Shown here one piece after another: positions 27,405 through 40,547 of a stretch of 64,000 nt of DNA (positions within the stretch are counted from its first letter, which is position 1; every line of letters begins with the position of its first letter). The translations under genes were made by a program, and so were the position numbers. Origin of the DNA: Bathymodiolus brooksi (taxonomy: Eukaryota > Mollusca > Bivalvia > Mytilida > Modiolidae); assembly GCA_963680875.1 (NCBI GenBank), contig OY804589.1:20418413-20482412 (forward strand), written 5' to 3'. The notes beneath the pieces were generated by a model. That model made no database searches. It had not been told where the DNA came from and was given only the letters and a program-made list of their open reading frames with translations.

Positions 27405-30072
27405 TATTTGTATTAAGAACAGTCATGGTCAATGCGGTCTTTTATATGTCATATTTGTATTAAGGAAAGTCATGGTCAATAATGTTTTTTATATCTCCTG
27501 TTTGTATTAAGGACAGTCATGGTCAATAAGTTCTTTTATATGTCCTACTTGTATTAAGGACAGTCATGGTCAATAAGGTCTTTTATATGTCCTACTGTAT
27601 TAAGGACAGTCATAGTCAATAAGGTATTTTATATGTCTTACTTGTATTAAGGAAGGTCATGGTCAATAAGGTCCTTTATATGTCCTATTTGTATTAAGGA
27701 CAGTCATAGTCAATAAGGTACTTTATATGTCCTACTTGTATTAAGGAAAGTCATGGTCAATAAGGTCTTTTATATCTCCTATTTGTATTAAGGACAGTCA
27801 TAGTCAATAAGGTATTTTATATGTCTTACTTGTATTAAGGAAAGTCATGGTCAATAAGGTTTTTTATATCTCGTGTTTGTATTAAGGACAGTCATGATCA
27901 ATAAGTTCTTTTATATGTCCTACTTGTATTAAGGACGGTCATGCTCAATAAGGTTCTCTATATATCCAACTTGTATTAAGGACAGTCGTGGTCAATAAGG
28001 TCTTGTATATGTCCTATTTCTATTAAGAACAGTCATGGTCAATGCGGTCTTATATATGTCATATTTGTATTAAGGAAAGTCATGGTCAATAAGGTTTTTG
28101 ACATGTCCTACTTGTATTAATGACAGTCATAGTCAATGCGGTCTTTTATATGTCATATTTTTATAAAGGAAATTCATGATCTATGCGGTCTTTTATATGT
28201 CATATTTGTATAAAGGAAATTCATGGTCAATAAGGTTTTTTATATGTCCTACTTGTATTAAGGACAATCATGGTCAATAACATCTTTTATATGCTGTACT
28301 TGTATTAAGGAAAGGCATGGTCAATAAGGTTTTTTGTAGGTCCTATTTGTATTAAAGAAAGTCATGGTGAATAAGGTCTTGTATATGTCCTACTTGTATT
28401 AAGAACAGTCATGGTCAATGAGGTCTTTTATATGTCCTACTTGTATTAAGGACAGTCATGGTCAATAAGGTCTTTTATATGTCCTACTGTATTAAGGACA
28501 GTCATAGTCAATAAGGTATTTTATATGTCTTACTTGTATTAAGGAAGGTCATGGTCAATAAGGTCCTTTATATGTCCTATTTGTATTAAGGACAGTCATA
28601 GTCAATAAGGTATTTTATATGTCTTACTTGTATTTAGGAAAGTCATGGTCAATAAGGTTTTTTATATCTCCTATTTGTATTAAGGACAGTCATGGTCAAT
28701 AAGATCTATTATATGTCCTACTTGTATTAAGGACGGTCATGCTCAATAAGGTTCTTTATATATCCAACTTGTATTAAGGACAGTCATGGTCAATAAGATC
28801 TATTATATGTCCTACTTGTATTAAGGAAATTCATGGTCAATAAGGTCCTTTATATGTCATATTTGTATAAAGGAAATTCATGGTCAATAAGGTTTTTTAT
28901 ATGTCCTTCTTGTATTAAGGACAATCATGGTCAATAACATCTTTTAGAAGCCGTACTTGTATTAAGGAAAGGCATGGTCAATAAGGTCTTTTGTAGGTCC
29001 TATTTGTATTAAGGACAGTCATGGTCAATAAGGTCATTAATATATCCTTTTTGTATTAAGGAAAGTCATGGTCAATAAGGTATTTTATATCTCCTATTTG
29101 TATTAAAGAAAGTCATGGTGAATAAGGTCTTGTATATGTCCTACTTGTATTAAGAACAGTCATGGTCAATAAGGTCCATTATATCTCCTATTTGTATTAA
29201 GGACAGTCATGGTCAATAAGTTCCATTATATGTCCTACTTGTATTAAGGACGGTCATGCTCAATAAGGTTCTTTATATATCCAACTTGTATTAAGGACAG
29301 TCATCGTCAATAAGATCTGTTATATGTCCTACTTGTATTAAGGAAATTCATGGTCAATAAGGTCCTTTATATCTCCTATTTGTATTAAGGAGAGGCATGG
29401 TCAATACGTTCTTTTATATGTCCTATTTGTATTAAGGACAGTCATGGTCAATAAGGTACTTTATATGTCATATTTGTATTAAGGAAAGTCATGGTCAATA
29501 AGGTCTTTTATATGTTCTACTTGTATTAATAACAGTCATGGTCAATAAGGTGTTGTATATGTCCTACTTGTATTAAGGAAAGTCATGGTCAATAAGATCT
29601 GTTATATGCCATATTTGTATAAAAACAGTCATGGTCAACAAGGTTTGTTTTTATATCCTACTTGTATTAAAGACAGTCATGGACAATAAGGTACTTTATA
29701 TGTCCTATTTTTATTAAGGACATTCATGGTCAATAAGGCCTTTTATATGTCCTATTTGTATTAAGGACAGTCATGGTCAATAAGGTATTGTATATGTCCT
29801 ACTTGTATTAAAGACAGTCATGGTCAACAAGATTCTTTTTATATCCTACTTGTATTAAAGACAGTCATGGACAATAAGGTACTTTATATGTCCTATTTTT
29901 ATTAAGGACATTCATGGTCAATAAGGCCTTTTATATGTCCTATTTCTGTTAAGGACAGTCATGGTCAATAAGGTATTGTATATGTCCTACTTGTATTAAA
30001 GACAGTCATGGTCAATAAGGTACTTAAGGTACTTTATATGTCCTATTTGTATTAAGGACAGTCATGGTCAAT

Positions 30073-30346
30073 ACTGTCATTTAGTGGTCATGTTAGTATC
30101 AAGGAAAGTATTGCTTGATAAGGTCCTTAAGTGGTAATTTTACTATGAATGATAGTTATGGTAGATTAGGTGGTGAAATCTTGATGAAAAGATGATTCTC
30201 ATAGACGGTGTAAATATCTGCAAATAAATGTTCCACCTGTAAGGTACGTCATACGTATATTGTACACCTCGTAAAACTGCATTCAGATGATAAATTTGAC
30301 TAAACACCACCTCTTTCTGATATTATATACAAACCGCATAACTATA
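30073..30346 (+). repeat. Core element 16 (type A)
   Basis: Counterpart of core 12 at +9362. It comes 2942 bp after core 15, and this interval contains the duplication junction at 28855. Confidence 0.95.
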
Positions 30347-31882
30347 TATTTGTATTAAGAACAGTCATGGTCAATGCGTCTTTTATATGTCATATTTGTA
30401 TTAAGGAAAGTCATGGTCAATAAGGTTTTTTACATGTCCTACTTGTATTAAGGACAGTCATGGTCAATGCGGTCTTTTATATGTCATATTTGTATAAAGG
30501 AAATTCGTGGTCAATAAGGTTTTTTATATCTCCTACTTGTATTAAGGACAATCATGGTCAATAACATCTTTTATATGCCGTACTTGTATTAAGGAAAGGC
30601 ATGGTCAATAAGGTCTTTGTAGGTCCTATTTGTATTAAGGACAGTCATGGTCAATAAGGTCATTAATATATCCTATTTGTATTAAGGAAAGTCATGGTCA
30701 ATAAGGTACTTTATATGTCCTATTTGTATTAAAGAAAGTCATGGTGAATAAGGTCTTGTATATGTCCTACTTGTATTAAGAACAGTCATGGTCAATAAGG
30801 TCTTTTATATGTCCTTCTTGTGTTAAGGACAGTCATGGTCAATAAGGTCTTTTATATGTCCTACTGTATTAAGGACAGTCATAATCAATAAGGTATTTTA
30901 TAAATCTTACTTGTATTAAGGAAGGTCATGGTCAATAAGGTCCTTTATATGTCCTATTTATATTAAGGAAAGTCATGGTCAATAAGGATTTTATATCTCC
31001 TATTTGTATTAAGGACAGTCATAGTCAATAAGGTATTTTATATGTCTTACTTGTATTAAGGACAGTCATGGTCAATAAGTTCTTTTATATGTCCTACTTG
31101 TATTAAGGACGGTCATGCTCAATAAGGTTCTTTATATATCCAACTTGTATTAAGGACAGTCATGGTCAATAAGATCTGTTATATGTCCTACTTGTATTAA
31201 GGAAATTCATGGTCAATAAGGTCCTTTATATCTCCTATTTGTATTAAGGAGAGTCATGGTCAATAAGTTCTTTTATATGTCCTATTTGTATTAAGGACAG
31301 TCATGGTCAATAAGGTACTTTATATGTCATATTTGAATTAAGGAAAGTCATGGTCAATACGGTCTTTTATATGTTCTACTTGTATTAAGAACAGTCATGG
31401 TCAATAAGGTGTTGTATATGTCCTACTTGTATTAAGGAAAGTCATGGTCAATAAGGTCCTTTATATGCCATATTTGTATAAAAACAGTCATGGTCAATAA
31501 GTTTTTTTTAGTCCTACTTGTATTAAAGACAGTCATGGTCAATAAGGTACTTTATATGTCCTATTTGTATCACGGAAATTCATGGTCAATAAGGTCGCTT
31601 ATATGTCCTATTTGTATAAAGGACAGTCATGGTCAACAAGGTTTGTTTTTATATCCTACTTGTATTAAAGACAATCATGGACAATAAGGTACTTTATATG
31701 TCCTATTTTTATTAAGGACATTCATGGTCAATAAGGCCTTTTATATGTCCTATTTCTGTTAAGGACAGTCATGGTCAATAAGGTATTGTATATGTCCTAC
31801 TTGTATTAAAGACAGTCATGGTCAATAAGGTACTTAAGGTACTTTATATGTCCTATTTGTATTAAGGACAGTCATGGTCAAT

Positions 31883-32156
31883 ACTGTCATTTAGTGGTCA
31901 TGTTAGTATCAAGGAAAGTATTGCTTGATAAGGTCCTTAAGTGGTAATTTTACTATGAATGATAGTTATGGTAGATTAGGTGGTGAAATCTTGATGAAAA
32001 GATGATTCTCATAGACGGTGTAAATATCTGCAAATAAATGTTCCACCTGTAAGGTACGTCATACGTATATTGTACACCTCGTAAAACTGCATTCAGATGA
32101 TAAATTTGACTAAACACCACCTCTTTCTGATATTATATACAAACCGCATAACTATA
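31883..32156 (+). repeat. Core element 17 (type A)
   Basis: Counterpart of core 13 at +9362. The following spacer carries one of the few copy-specific changes, at 32409. Confidence 0.95.
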
Positions 32157-33693
32157 TATTTGTATTAAGAACAGTCATGGTCAATGCGTCTTTTATATGT
32201 CATATTTGTATTAAGGAAAGTCATGGTCAATAAGGTTTTTTACATGTCCTACTTGTATTAAGGACAGTCATGGTCAATGCGGTCTTTTATATGTCATATT
32301 TGTATAAAGGAAATTCGTGGTCAATAAGGTTTTTTATATCTCCTACTTGTATTAAGGACAATCATGGTCAATAACATCTTTTATATGCCGTACTTGTATT
32401 AAGGAAAGTCATGGTCAATAAGGTCTTTGTAGGTCCTATTTGTATTAAGGACAGTCATGGTCAATAAGGTCATTAATATATCCTATTTGTATTAAGGAAA
32501 GTCATGGTCAATAAGGTACTTTATATGTCCTATTTGTATTAAAGAAAGTCATGGTGAATAAGGTCTTGTATATGTCCTACTTGTATTAAGAACAGTCATG
32601 GTCAATAAGGTCTTTTATATGTCCTTCTTGTGTTAAGGACAGTCATGGTCAATAAGGTCTTTTATATGTCCTACTGTATTAAGGACAGTCATAATCAATA
32701 AGGTATTTTATAAATCTTACTTGTATTAAGGAAGGTCATGGTCAATAAGGTCCTTTATATGTCCTATTTATATTAAGGAAAGTCATGGTCAATAAGGATT
32801 TTATATCTCCTATTTGTATTAAGGACAGTCATAGTCAATAAGGTATTTTATATGTCTTACTTGTATTAAGGACAGTCATGGTCAATAAGTTCTTTTATAT
32901 GTCCTACTTGTATTAAGGACGGTCATGCTCAATAAGGTTCTTTATATATCCAACTTGTATTAAGGACAGTCATGGTCAATAAGATCTGTTATATGTCCTA
33001 CTTGTATTAAGGAAATTCATGGTCAATAAGGTCCTTTATATCTCCTATTTGTATTAAGGAGAGTCATGGTCAATAAGTTCTTTTATATGTCCTATTTGTA
33101 TTAAGGACAGTCATGGTCAATAAGGTACTTTATATGTCATATTTGAATTAAGGAAAGTCATGGTCAATACGGTCTTTTATATGTTCTACTTGTATTAAGA
33201 ACAGTCATGGTCAATAAGGTGTTGTATATGTCCTACTTGTATTAAGGAAAGTCATGGTCAATAAGGTCCTTTATATGCCATATTTGTATAAAAACAGTCA
33301 TGGTCAATAAGTTTTTTTTAGTCCTACTTGTATTAAAGACAGTCATGGTCAATAAGGTACTTTATATGTCCTATTTGTATCACGGAAATTCATGGTCAAT
33401 AAGGTCGCTTATATGTCCTATTTGTATAAAGGACAGTCATGGTTCAACAAGGTTTGTTTTTATATCCTACTTGTATTAAAGACAATCATGGACAATAAGG
33501 TACTTTATATGTCCTATTTTTATTAAGGACATTCATGGTCAATAAGGCCTTTTATATGTCCTATTTGTATTAAGGACAGTCATGGTCAATAAGGTATTTT
33601 ATATGTCCTACTTGTATTAAAGACAGTCATGGTCAATAAGGTACTTAAGGTACCTTATATGTCCTATTTGTATTAAGGACAGTCATGGTCAAT

Positions 33694-33967
33694 ACTGTCA
33701 TTTAGTGGTCATGTTAGTATCAAGGAAAGTATTGCTTGATAAGGTCCTTAAGTGGTAATTTTACTATGAATGATAGTAATGGTAGATTAGGTGGTGAAAT
33801 CTTGATGAAAAGATGATTCTCATAGACGGTGTAAATATCTGCAAATAAATGTTCCACCTGTAAGGTACGTCATACGTATATTGTACACCTCGTAAAACTG
33901 CATTCAGATGATAAATTTGACTAAACACCACCTCTTTCTGATATTATATACAAACCGCATAACTATA
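33694..33967 (+). repeat. Core element 18 (type A)
   Basis: Counterpart of core 14, sharing its 'gatagtaatgg' variant. Confidence 0.95.
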
Positions 33968-36492
33968 TATTTGTATTAAGAACAGTCATGGTCAATGCGG
34001 TCTTTTATATGTCATATTTGTATTAAGGAAAGTCATGGTCAATAAGGTTTTGTACATGTCCTACTTGTATTAAGGACAATCATGGTCAATGCGGTCTTTT
34101 ATATGTCATATTTGTATAAAGGAAATTCATGGTCAATAAGGTTTTTTATATGTCCTTCTTGTATTAAGGACAATCATGGTCAATAACATCTTTTAGATGC
34201 CGTACTTGTATTAAGGAAAGGCATGGTCAATAAGGTCTTTTGTAGGTCCTAATTGTATTAAGGACAGTCATGGTCAATAAGGTCATTAATATATCCTTTT
34301 TGTATTAAGGAAAGTGATGGTCAATAAGGTATTTTATATCTCCTATTTGTATTAAAGAAAGTCATGGTGAATAAGGTCTTGTATATGTCCTACTTGTATT
34401 AAGAAGAGTCATGGTCAATAAGGTCTTTTATATGTCCTACTTGTATTAAGGACAGTCATAGTCAATAAGATCTTTTATATGTCCTACTGTATTAAGGACA
34501 GTCATAGTCAATAAGGTATTTTATATGTCTTACTTGTATTAAGGAAGGTCATGGTCAATAAGGTCCTTTATATGTCCTATTTGTATTAAGGACAGTCATA
34601 GTCAATAAGGTACTTTATATGTCCTACTTGTATTAAGGAAAGTCATGGTCAATAAGGTCTTTTATATCTCCTATTTGTATTAAGGACAGTCATAGTCAAT
34701 AAGGTATTTTATATGTCTTACTTGTATTAAGGAAAGTCATGGTCAATAAGGTTTTTTATATCTCCTGTTTGTATTAAGGACAGTCATGGTCAATAAGTTC
34801 TTTTATATGTCCTACTTGTATTAAGGACGGTCATGCTCAATAAGGTTCTCTATATATCCAACTTGTATTAAGGACAGTCATGGTCAATGAGGTCTTGTAT
34901 ATGTCCTATTTCTATTAAGAACAGTCATGGTCAATGCGGTCTTTTATATGTCATATTTGTATTAAGGACAGTCATGGTCAATAAGGTCTTGTATATGTCC
35001 TATTTCTATTAAGAACAGTCATGGTCAATGCGGTCTTTTATATGTCATATTTGTATTAAGGAAAGTCATGGTCAATAAGGTTTTTGACATGTCCTACTTG
35101 TATTAATGACAGTCATGGTCAATGCGGTCTTTTATATGTCATATTTTTATATAGGAAATTCATGGTCTATGCGGTCTTTTATATGTCATATTTGTATAAA
35201 GGAAATTCATGGTCAATAAGGTTTTTTATATGTCCTACTTGTATTAAGAACAATCATGGTCAATAACATCTTTTATATGCCGTACTTGTATTAAGGAAAG
35301 GCATGGTCAATAAGGTTTTTTGTAGGTCCTATTTGTATTAAAGAAAGTCATGGTGAATAAGGTCTTGTATATGTCCTACTTGTATTAAGAACAGTCATGG
35401 TCAATAAGGTCTTTTATATGTCCTACTTGTATTAAGGACAGTCATGGTCAATAAGGTCTTTTATATGTCCTACTGTATTAAGGACAGTAATAGTCAATAA
35501 GGTATTTTATATGTCTTACTTGTATTAAGGAAGGTCATGGTCAATAAGGTCCTTTATATGTCCTATTTGTATTAAGGACAGTCATAGTCAATAAGGTATT
35601 TTATATGTCTTACTTGTATTTAGGAAAGTCATCGTCAATAAGGTTTTTTATATCTCCTATTTGTATTAAGGACAGTCATGGTCAATAAGTTCTTTTATAT
35701 GTCCTACTTGTATTAAGGACGGTCATGCTCAATAAGGTTCTTTGTATATCCAACTTGTATTAAGGACAGTCATGGTCAATAAGATCTGTTATATGTCCTA
35801 CTTGTATTAAGGAAATTCATGGTCAATAAGGTCCTTTATATCTCCTATTTGTATTAAGGAGAGTCATGGTCAATAAGTTCTTTTATATGTCCAATTTGTA
35901 TTAAGGACAGTCATGGTCAATAAGGTACTTTATATGTCATATTTGTATTAAGGAAAGTCATGGTCAATACGGTCTTTTATATGTTCTACTTGTATTAAGA
36001 ACAGTCATGGTCAATAAGGTGTTGTATATGTCCTACTTGTATTAAGGAAAGTCATGGTCAATAAGGTCTTTTATATGCCATATTTGTATAAAACCAGTCA
36101 TGGTCAATAAGTTTTTTTTAGTCCTACTTGTATTAAAGACAGTCATGGTCAATAAGGTACTTTATATGTCCTATTTGTATCACGGAAATTCATGGTCAAT
36201 AAGGTCGTTTATATGTCCTATTTGTATAAAGGACAGTCATGGTCAACAAGGTTTGTTTTTATATCCTACTTGTATTAAAGACAATCATGGACAATAAGGT
36301 ACTTTATATGTCCTATTTTTATTAAGGACATTCATGGTCAATAAGGCCTTTTATATGTCCTATTTGTATTAAGGACAGTCATGGTCAATAAGGTATTTTA
36401 TATGTCCTACTTGTATTAAAGACAGTCATGGTCAATAAGGTACTTAAGGTACTTTATATGTCCTATTTGTATTAAGGACAGTCATGGTCAAT

Positions 36493-36766
36493 TCTGTCAT
36501 TTAGTGGTCATGTTAGTATCAAGGAAAGTATTGCTTGATAAGGTCCTTAAGTGGTAATTTTCCTATGAATGATAGTTATGGTAGATTAGGTGGTGAAATC
36601 TTGATGAAAAGATGATTCTCATAGACGGTGTAAATATCTGCAAATAAATGTTCCACCTGTAAGGTACGTCATACGTATATTGTACACCTCGTAAAACTGC
36701 ATTCAGATGATAAATTTGACTAAACACCACCTCTTTCTGATATTATATACAAATCGCATAACTATA
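36493..36766 (+). repeat. Core element 19 (type A)
   Basis: Counterpart of core 15, sharing 'attttcctatg' and 'aaatcgcat'. It is followed by 3781 bp without a core because of the 1406-bp coreless insertion. Confidence 0.95.
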
Positions 36767-37359
36767 TATTTGTATTAAGAACAGTCATGGTCAATGCGGT
36801 CTTTTATATGTCATATTTGTATTAAGGAAAGTCATGGTCAATAATGTTTTTTATATCTCCTGTTTGTATTAAGGACAGTCATGGTCAATAAGTTCTTTTA
36901 TATGTCCTACTTGTATTAAGGACAGTCATGGTCAATAAGGTCTTTTATATGTCCTACTGTATTAAGGACAGTCATAGTCAATAAGGTATTTTATATGTCT
37001 TACTTGTATTAAGGAAGGTCATGGTCAATAAGGTCCTTTATATGTCCTATTTGTATTAAGGACAGTCATAGTCAATAAGGTACTTTATATGTCCTACTTG
37101 TATTAAGGAAAGTCATGGTCAATAAGGTCTTTTATATCTCCTATTTGTATTAAGGACAGTCATAGTCAATAAGGTATTTTATATGTCTTACTTGTATTAA
37201 GGAAAGTCATGGTCAATAAGGTTTTTTATATCTCGTGTTTGTATTAAGGACAGTCATGATCAATAAGTTCTTTTATATGTCCTACTTGTATTAAGGACGG
37301 TCATGCTCAATAAGGTTCTCTATATATCCAACTTGTATTAAGGACAGTCGTGGTCAATA

Positions 37360-38765
37360 AGGTCTTGTATATGTCCTATTTCTATTAAGAACAGTCATGG
37401 TCAATGCGGTCTTATATATGTCATATTTGTATTAAGGAAAGTCATGGTCAATAAGGTTTTTGACATGTCCTACTTGTATTAATGACAGTCATAGTCAATG
37501 CGGTCTTTTATATGTCATATTTTTATAAAGGAAATTCATGATCTATGCGGTCTTTTATATGTCATATTTGTATAAAGGAAATTCATGGTCAATAAGGTTT
37601 TTTATATGTCCTACTTGTATTAAGGACAATCATGGTCAATAACATCTTTTATATGCTGTACTTGTATTAAGGAAAGGCATGGTCAATAAGGTTTTTTGTA
37701 GGTCCTATTTGTATTAAAGAAAGTCATGGTGAATAAGGTCTTGTATATGTCCTACTTGTATTAAGAACAGTCATGGTCAATGAGGTCTTTTATATGTCCT
37801 ACTTGTATTAAGGACAGTCATGGTCAATAAGGTCTTTTATATGTCCTACTGTATTAAGGACAGTCATAGTCAATAAGGTATTTTATATGTCTTACTTGTA
37901 TTAAGGAAGGTCATGGTCAATAAGGTCCTTTATATGTCCTATTTGTATTAAGGACAGTCATAGTCAATAAGGTATTTTATATGTCTTACTTGTATTTAGG
38001 AAAGTCATGGTCAATAAGGTTTTTTATATCTCCTATTTGTATTAAGGACAGTCATGGTCAATAAGATCTATTATATGTCCTACTTGTATTAAGGACGGTC
38101 ATGCTCAATAAGGTTCTTTATATATCCAACTTGTATTAAGGACAGTCATGGTCAATAAGATCTATTATATGTCCTACTTGTATTAAGGAAATTCATGGTC
38201 AATAAGGTCCTTTATATCTCCTATTTGTATTAAGGAGAGTCATGGTCAATAAGTTCTTTTATATATCCTATTTGTATTAAGGACAGTCATGGTCAATAAG
38301 GTACTTTATATGTCATATTTGTATTAAGGAAAGTCATGGTCAATACGGCCTTTTATATGTTCTACTTGTATTAAGAACAGTAATGGTCAATAAGGTGTTG
38401 TATATGTCCTACTTGTATTAAGGAAAGTCATGGTCAATAAGGTCTTTTATATGCCATATTTGTATAAAAACAGTCATGGTCAATAAGTTTGTTTTAGTCC
38501 TACCTGTATTAAAGACAGTCATGGTCAATAAGGTACTTTATATGTCCTATTTGTATCACCGAAATTCATGGTCAATAAGGTCGTTTATATGTCCTATTTG
38601 TATAAAGGACAGTCATGGTCAACAAGGTTTGTTTTTATATCCTACTTGTATTAAAGACAGTCATGGTCAATAAGGTACTTTATATGTCCTCTTTTTATTA
38701 AGGACATTCATGGTCAATAAGGTCTTTTATATGTCCTATTTGTATTAAGGACAGTCATGGTCAAT
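37360..38765 (+). repeat. 1406-bp nested repeat without core, copy a
   Basis: Matches the following block 38766-40171 at an offset of 1406 bp. It holds the module normally found about 390 bp before a core (starting at 38476), but no core follows. Confidence 0.8.
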
Positions 38766-38766
38766 A
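38476..38766 (+). repeat. Orphan pre-core module 1
   Basis: The stretch with 'gtataaaaacagtcatgg', a T-rich shortened monomer and the 'gtcaacaagg' monomer normally lies 392-534 bp before a core. Here it passes into ordinary monomers ('ggtcttgtatatg') near 38768 and the core is absent. Confidence 0.75.
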
Positions 38767-40171
38767 AGGTCTTGTATATGTCCTATTTCTATTAAGAACA
38801 GTCATGGTCAATGCGGTCTTTTATATGTCATATTTGTATTAAGGAAAGTCATGGTCAATAAGGTTTTTGACATGTCCTACTTGTATTAATGACAGTCATG
38901 GTCAATGCGGTCTTTTATATGTCATATTTTTATATAGGAAATTCATGGTCTATGCGGTCTTTTATATGTCATATTTGTATAAAGGAAATTCATGGTCAAT
39001 AAGGTTTTTTATATGTCCTACTTGTATTAAGGACAATCATGGTCAATAACATCTTTTATATGCCGTACTTGTATTAAGGAAAGGCATGGTCAATAAGGTT
39101 TTTTGTAGGTCCTATTTGTATTAAAGAAAGTCATGGTGAATAAGGTCTTGTATATGTCCTACTTGTATTAAGAACAGTCATGGTCAATGAGGTCTTTTAT
39201 ATGTCCTACTTGTATTAAGGACAGTCATGGTCAATAAGGTCTTTTATATGTCCTACTGTATTAAGGACAGTCATAGTCAATAAGGTATTTTATATGTCTT
39301 ACTTGTATTAAGGAAGGTCATGGTCAATAAGGTCCTTTATATGTCCTATTTGTATTAAGGACAGTCATAGTCAATAAGGTATTTTATATGTCTTACTTGT
39401 ATTTAGGAAAGTCATGGTCAATAAGGTTTTTTATATCTCCTATTTGTATTAAGGACAGTCATGGTCAATAAGATCTATTATATGTCCTACTTGTATTAAG
39501 GACGGTCATGCTCAATAAGGTTCTTTATATATCCAACTTGTATTAAGGACAGTCATGGTCAATAAGATCTATTATATGTCCTACTTGTATTAAGGAAATT
39601 CATGGTCAATAAGGTCCTTTATATCTCCTATTTGTATTAAGGAGAGTCATGGTCAATAAGTTCTTTTATATATCCTATTTGTATTAAGGACATCATGGTC
39701 AATAAGGTACTTTATATGTCATATTTGTATTAAGGAAAGTCATGGTCAATACGGCCTTTTATATGTTCTACTTGTATTAAGAACAGTAATGGTCAATAAG
39801 GTGTTGTATATGTCCTACTTGTATTAAGGAAAGTCATGGTCAATAAGGTCTTTTATATGCCATATTTGTATAAAAACAGTCATGGTCAATAAGTTTTTTT
39901 TAGTCCTACCTGTATTAAAGACAGTCATGGTCAATAAGGTACTTTATATGTCCTATTTGTATCACCGAAATTCATGGTCAATAAGGTCGTTTATATGTCC
40001 TATTTGTATAAAGGACAGTCATGGTCAACAAGGTTTGTTTTTATATCCTACTTGTATTAAAGACAGTCATGGTCAATAAGGTACTTTATATGTCCTCTTT
40101 TTATTAAGGACATTCATGGTCAATAAGGTCTTTTATATGTCCTATTTGTATTAAGGACAGTCATGGTCAAT
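38766..40171 (+). repeat. 1406-bp nested repeat, copy b
   Basis: Second copy of the 1406-bp unit. Its pre-core module at 39882 is followed by core 20 at the usual distance. The pair is copied again at about 41377-42782 and 42783-44188 inside the second 4.0-kb unit, so the 1406-bp duplication is older than the 4.0-kb one. Confidence 0.8.
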
Positions 40172-40273
40172 AAGGTATTTTATATGTCCTACTTGTATTA
40201 AAGACAGTCAAGGTCAATAAGGTACTTAAGGTACTTTATATGTCCTATTTGTATTAGGAAAGTCATGGCCAAT

Positions 40274-40547
40274 ACTGTCATTTAGTGGTCATGTTAGTAT
40301 CAAGGAAAGTATTGCTTGATAAAGTCCTTAAGTGGTAATTTTACTATGAATGATAGTTATGGTAGATTAGGTGGTGAAATCTTGATGAAAAGATGATTCT
40401 CATAGACGGTGTATATATCTGCAAATAAATGTTCCACCTGTAAGGTACGTCATACGTATATTGTACACCTCGTAAAACTGCATTCAGATGATAAATTTGA
40501 CTAAACACCACCTCTTTCTGATATTTTATACAAACCGCATAACTATA
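40274..40547 (+). repeat. Core element 20 (type A)
   Basis: Type A with private 'tgataaagtcc', 'ggtgtatatatc' and 'gatattttatac' changes. Preceded by the short monomer 'tattaggaaagtcatggcc', a form shared with cores 21 and 22. Confidence 0.95.

Larger units (their letters stand above)
19493..28854 (+). repeat. 9362-bp tandem duplication, copy 1
   Basis: Contains cores 12-15. It is nearly identical to 28855-38216 at a fixed offset of 9362 bp. Private variants are shared by both copies: the inserted T in 'ggttcaacaagg' near 24080 and 33443, 'gatagtaatgg' in core 14 and core 18, and 'aaatcgcat' in core 15 and core 19. Differences noticed by eye are few: 19862 T versus 29224 C, 23047 G versus 32409 T, and 26732 A versus 36094 C. 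Confidence 0.95.
28855..38216 (+). repeat. 9362-bp tandem duplication, copy 2
   Basis: Contains cores 16-19 with the same 1810, 1811 and 2799 bp spacing as copy 1. The junction with copy 1 lies near 28855, where 'ggtcctttatat' runs directly into 'gtcatatttgtataaagg'. At the end of copy 2 (38217) the sequence instead continues into 'ctcctatttg'. The copies are directly abutting, as expected from a single unequal exchange or from an assembly duplication. Confidence 0.95.
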
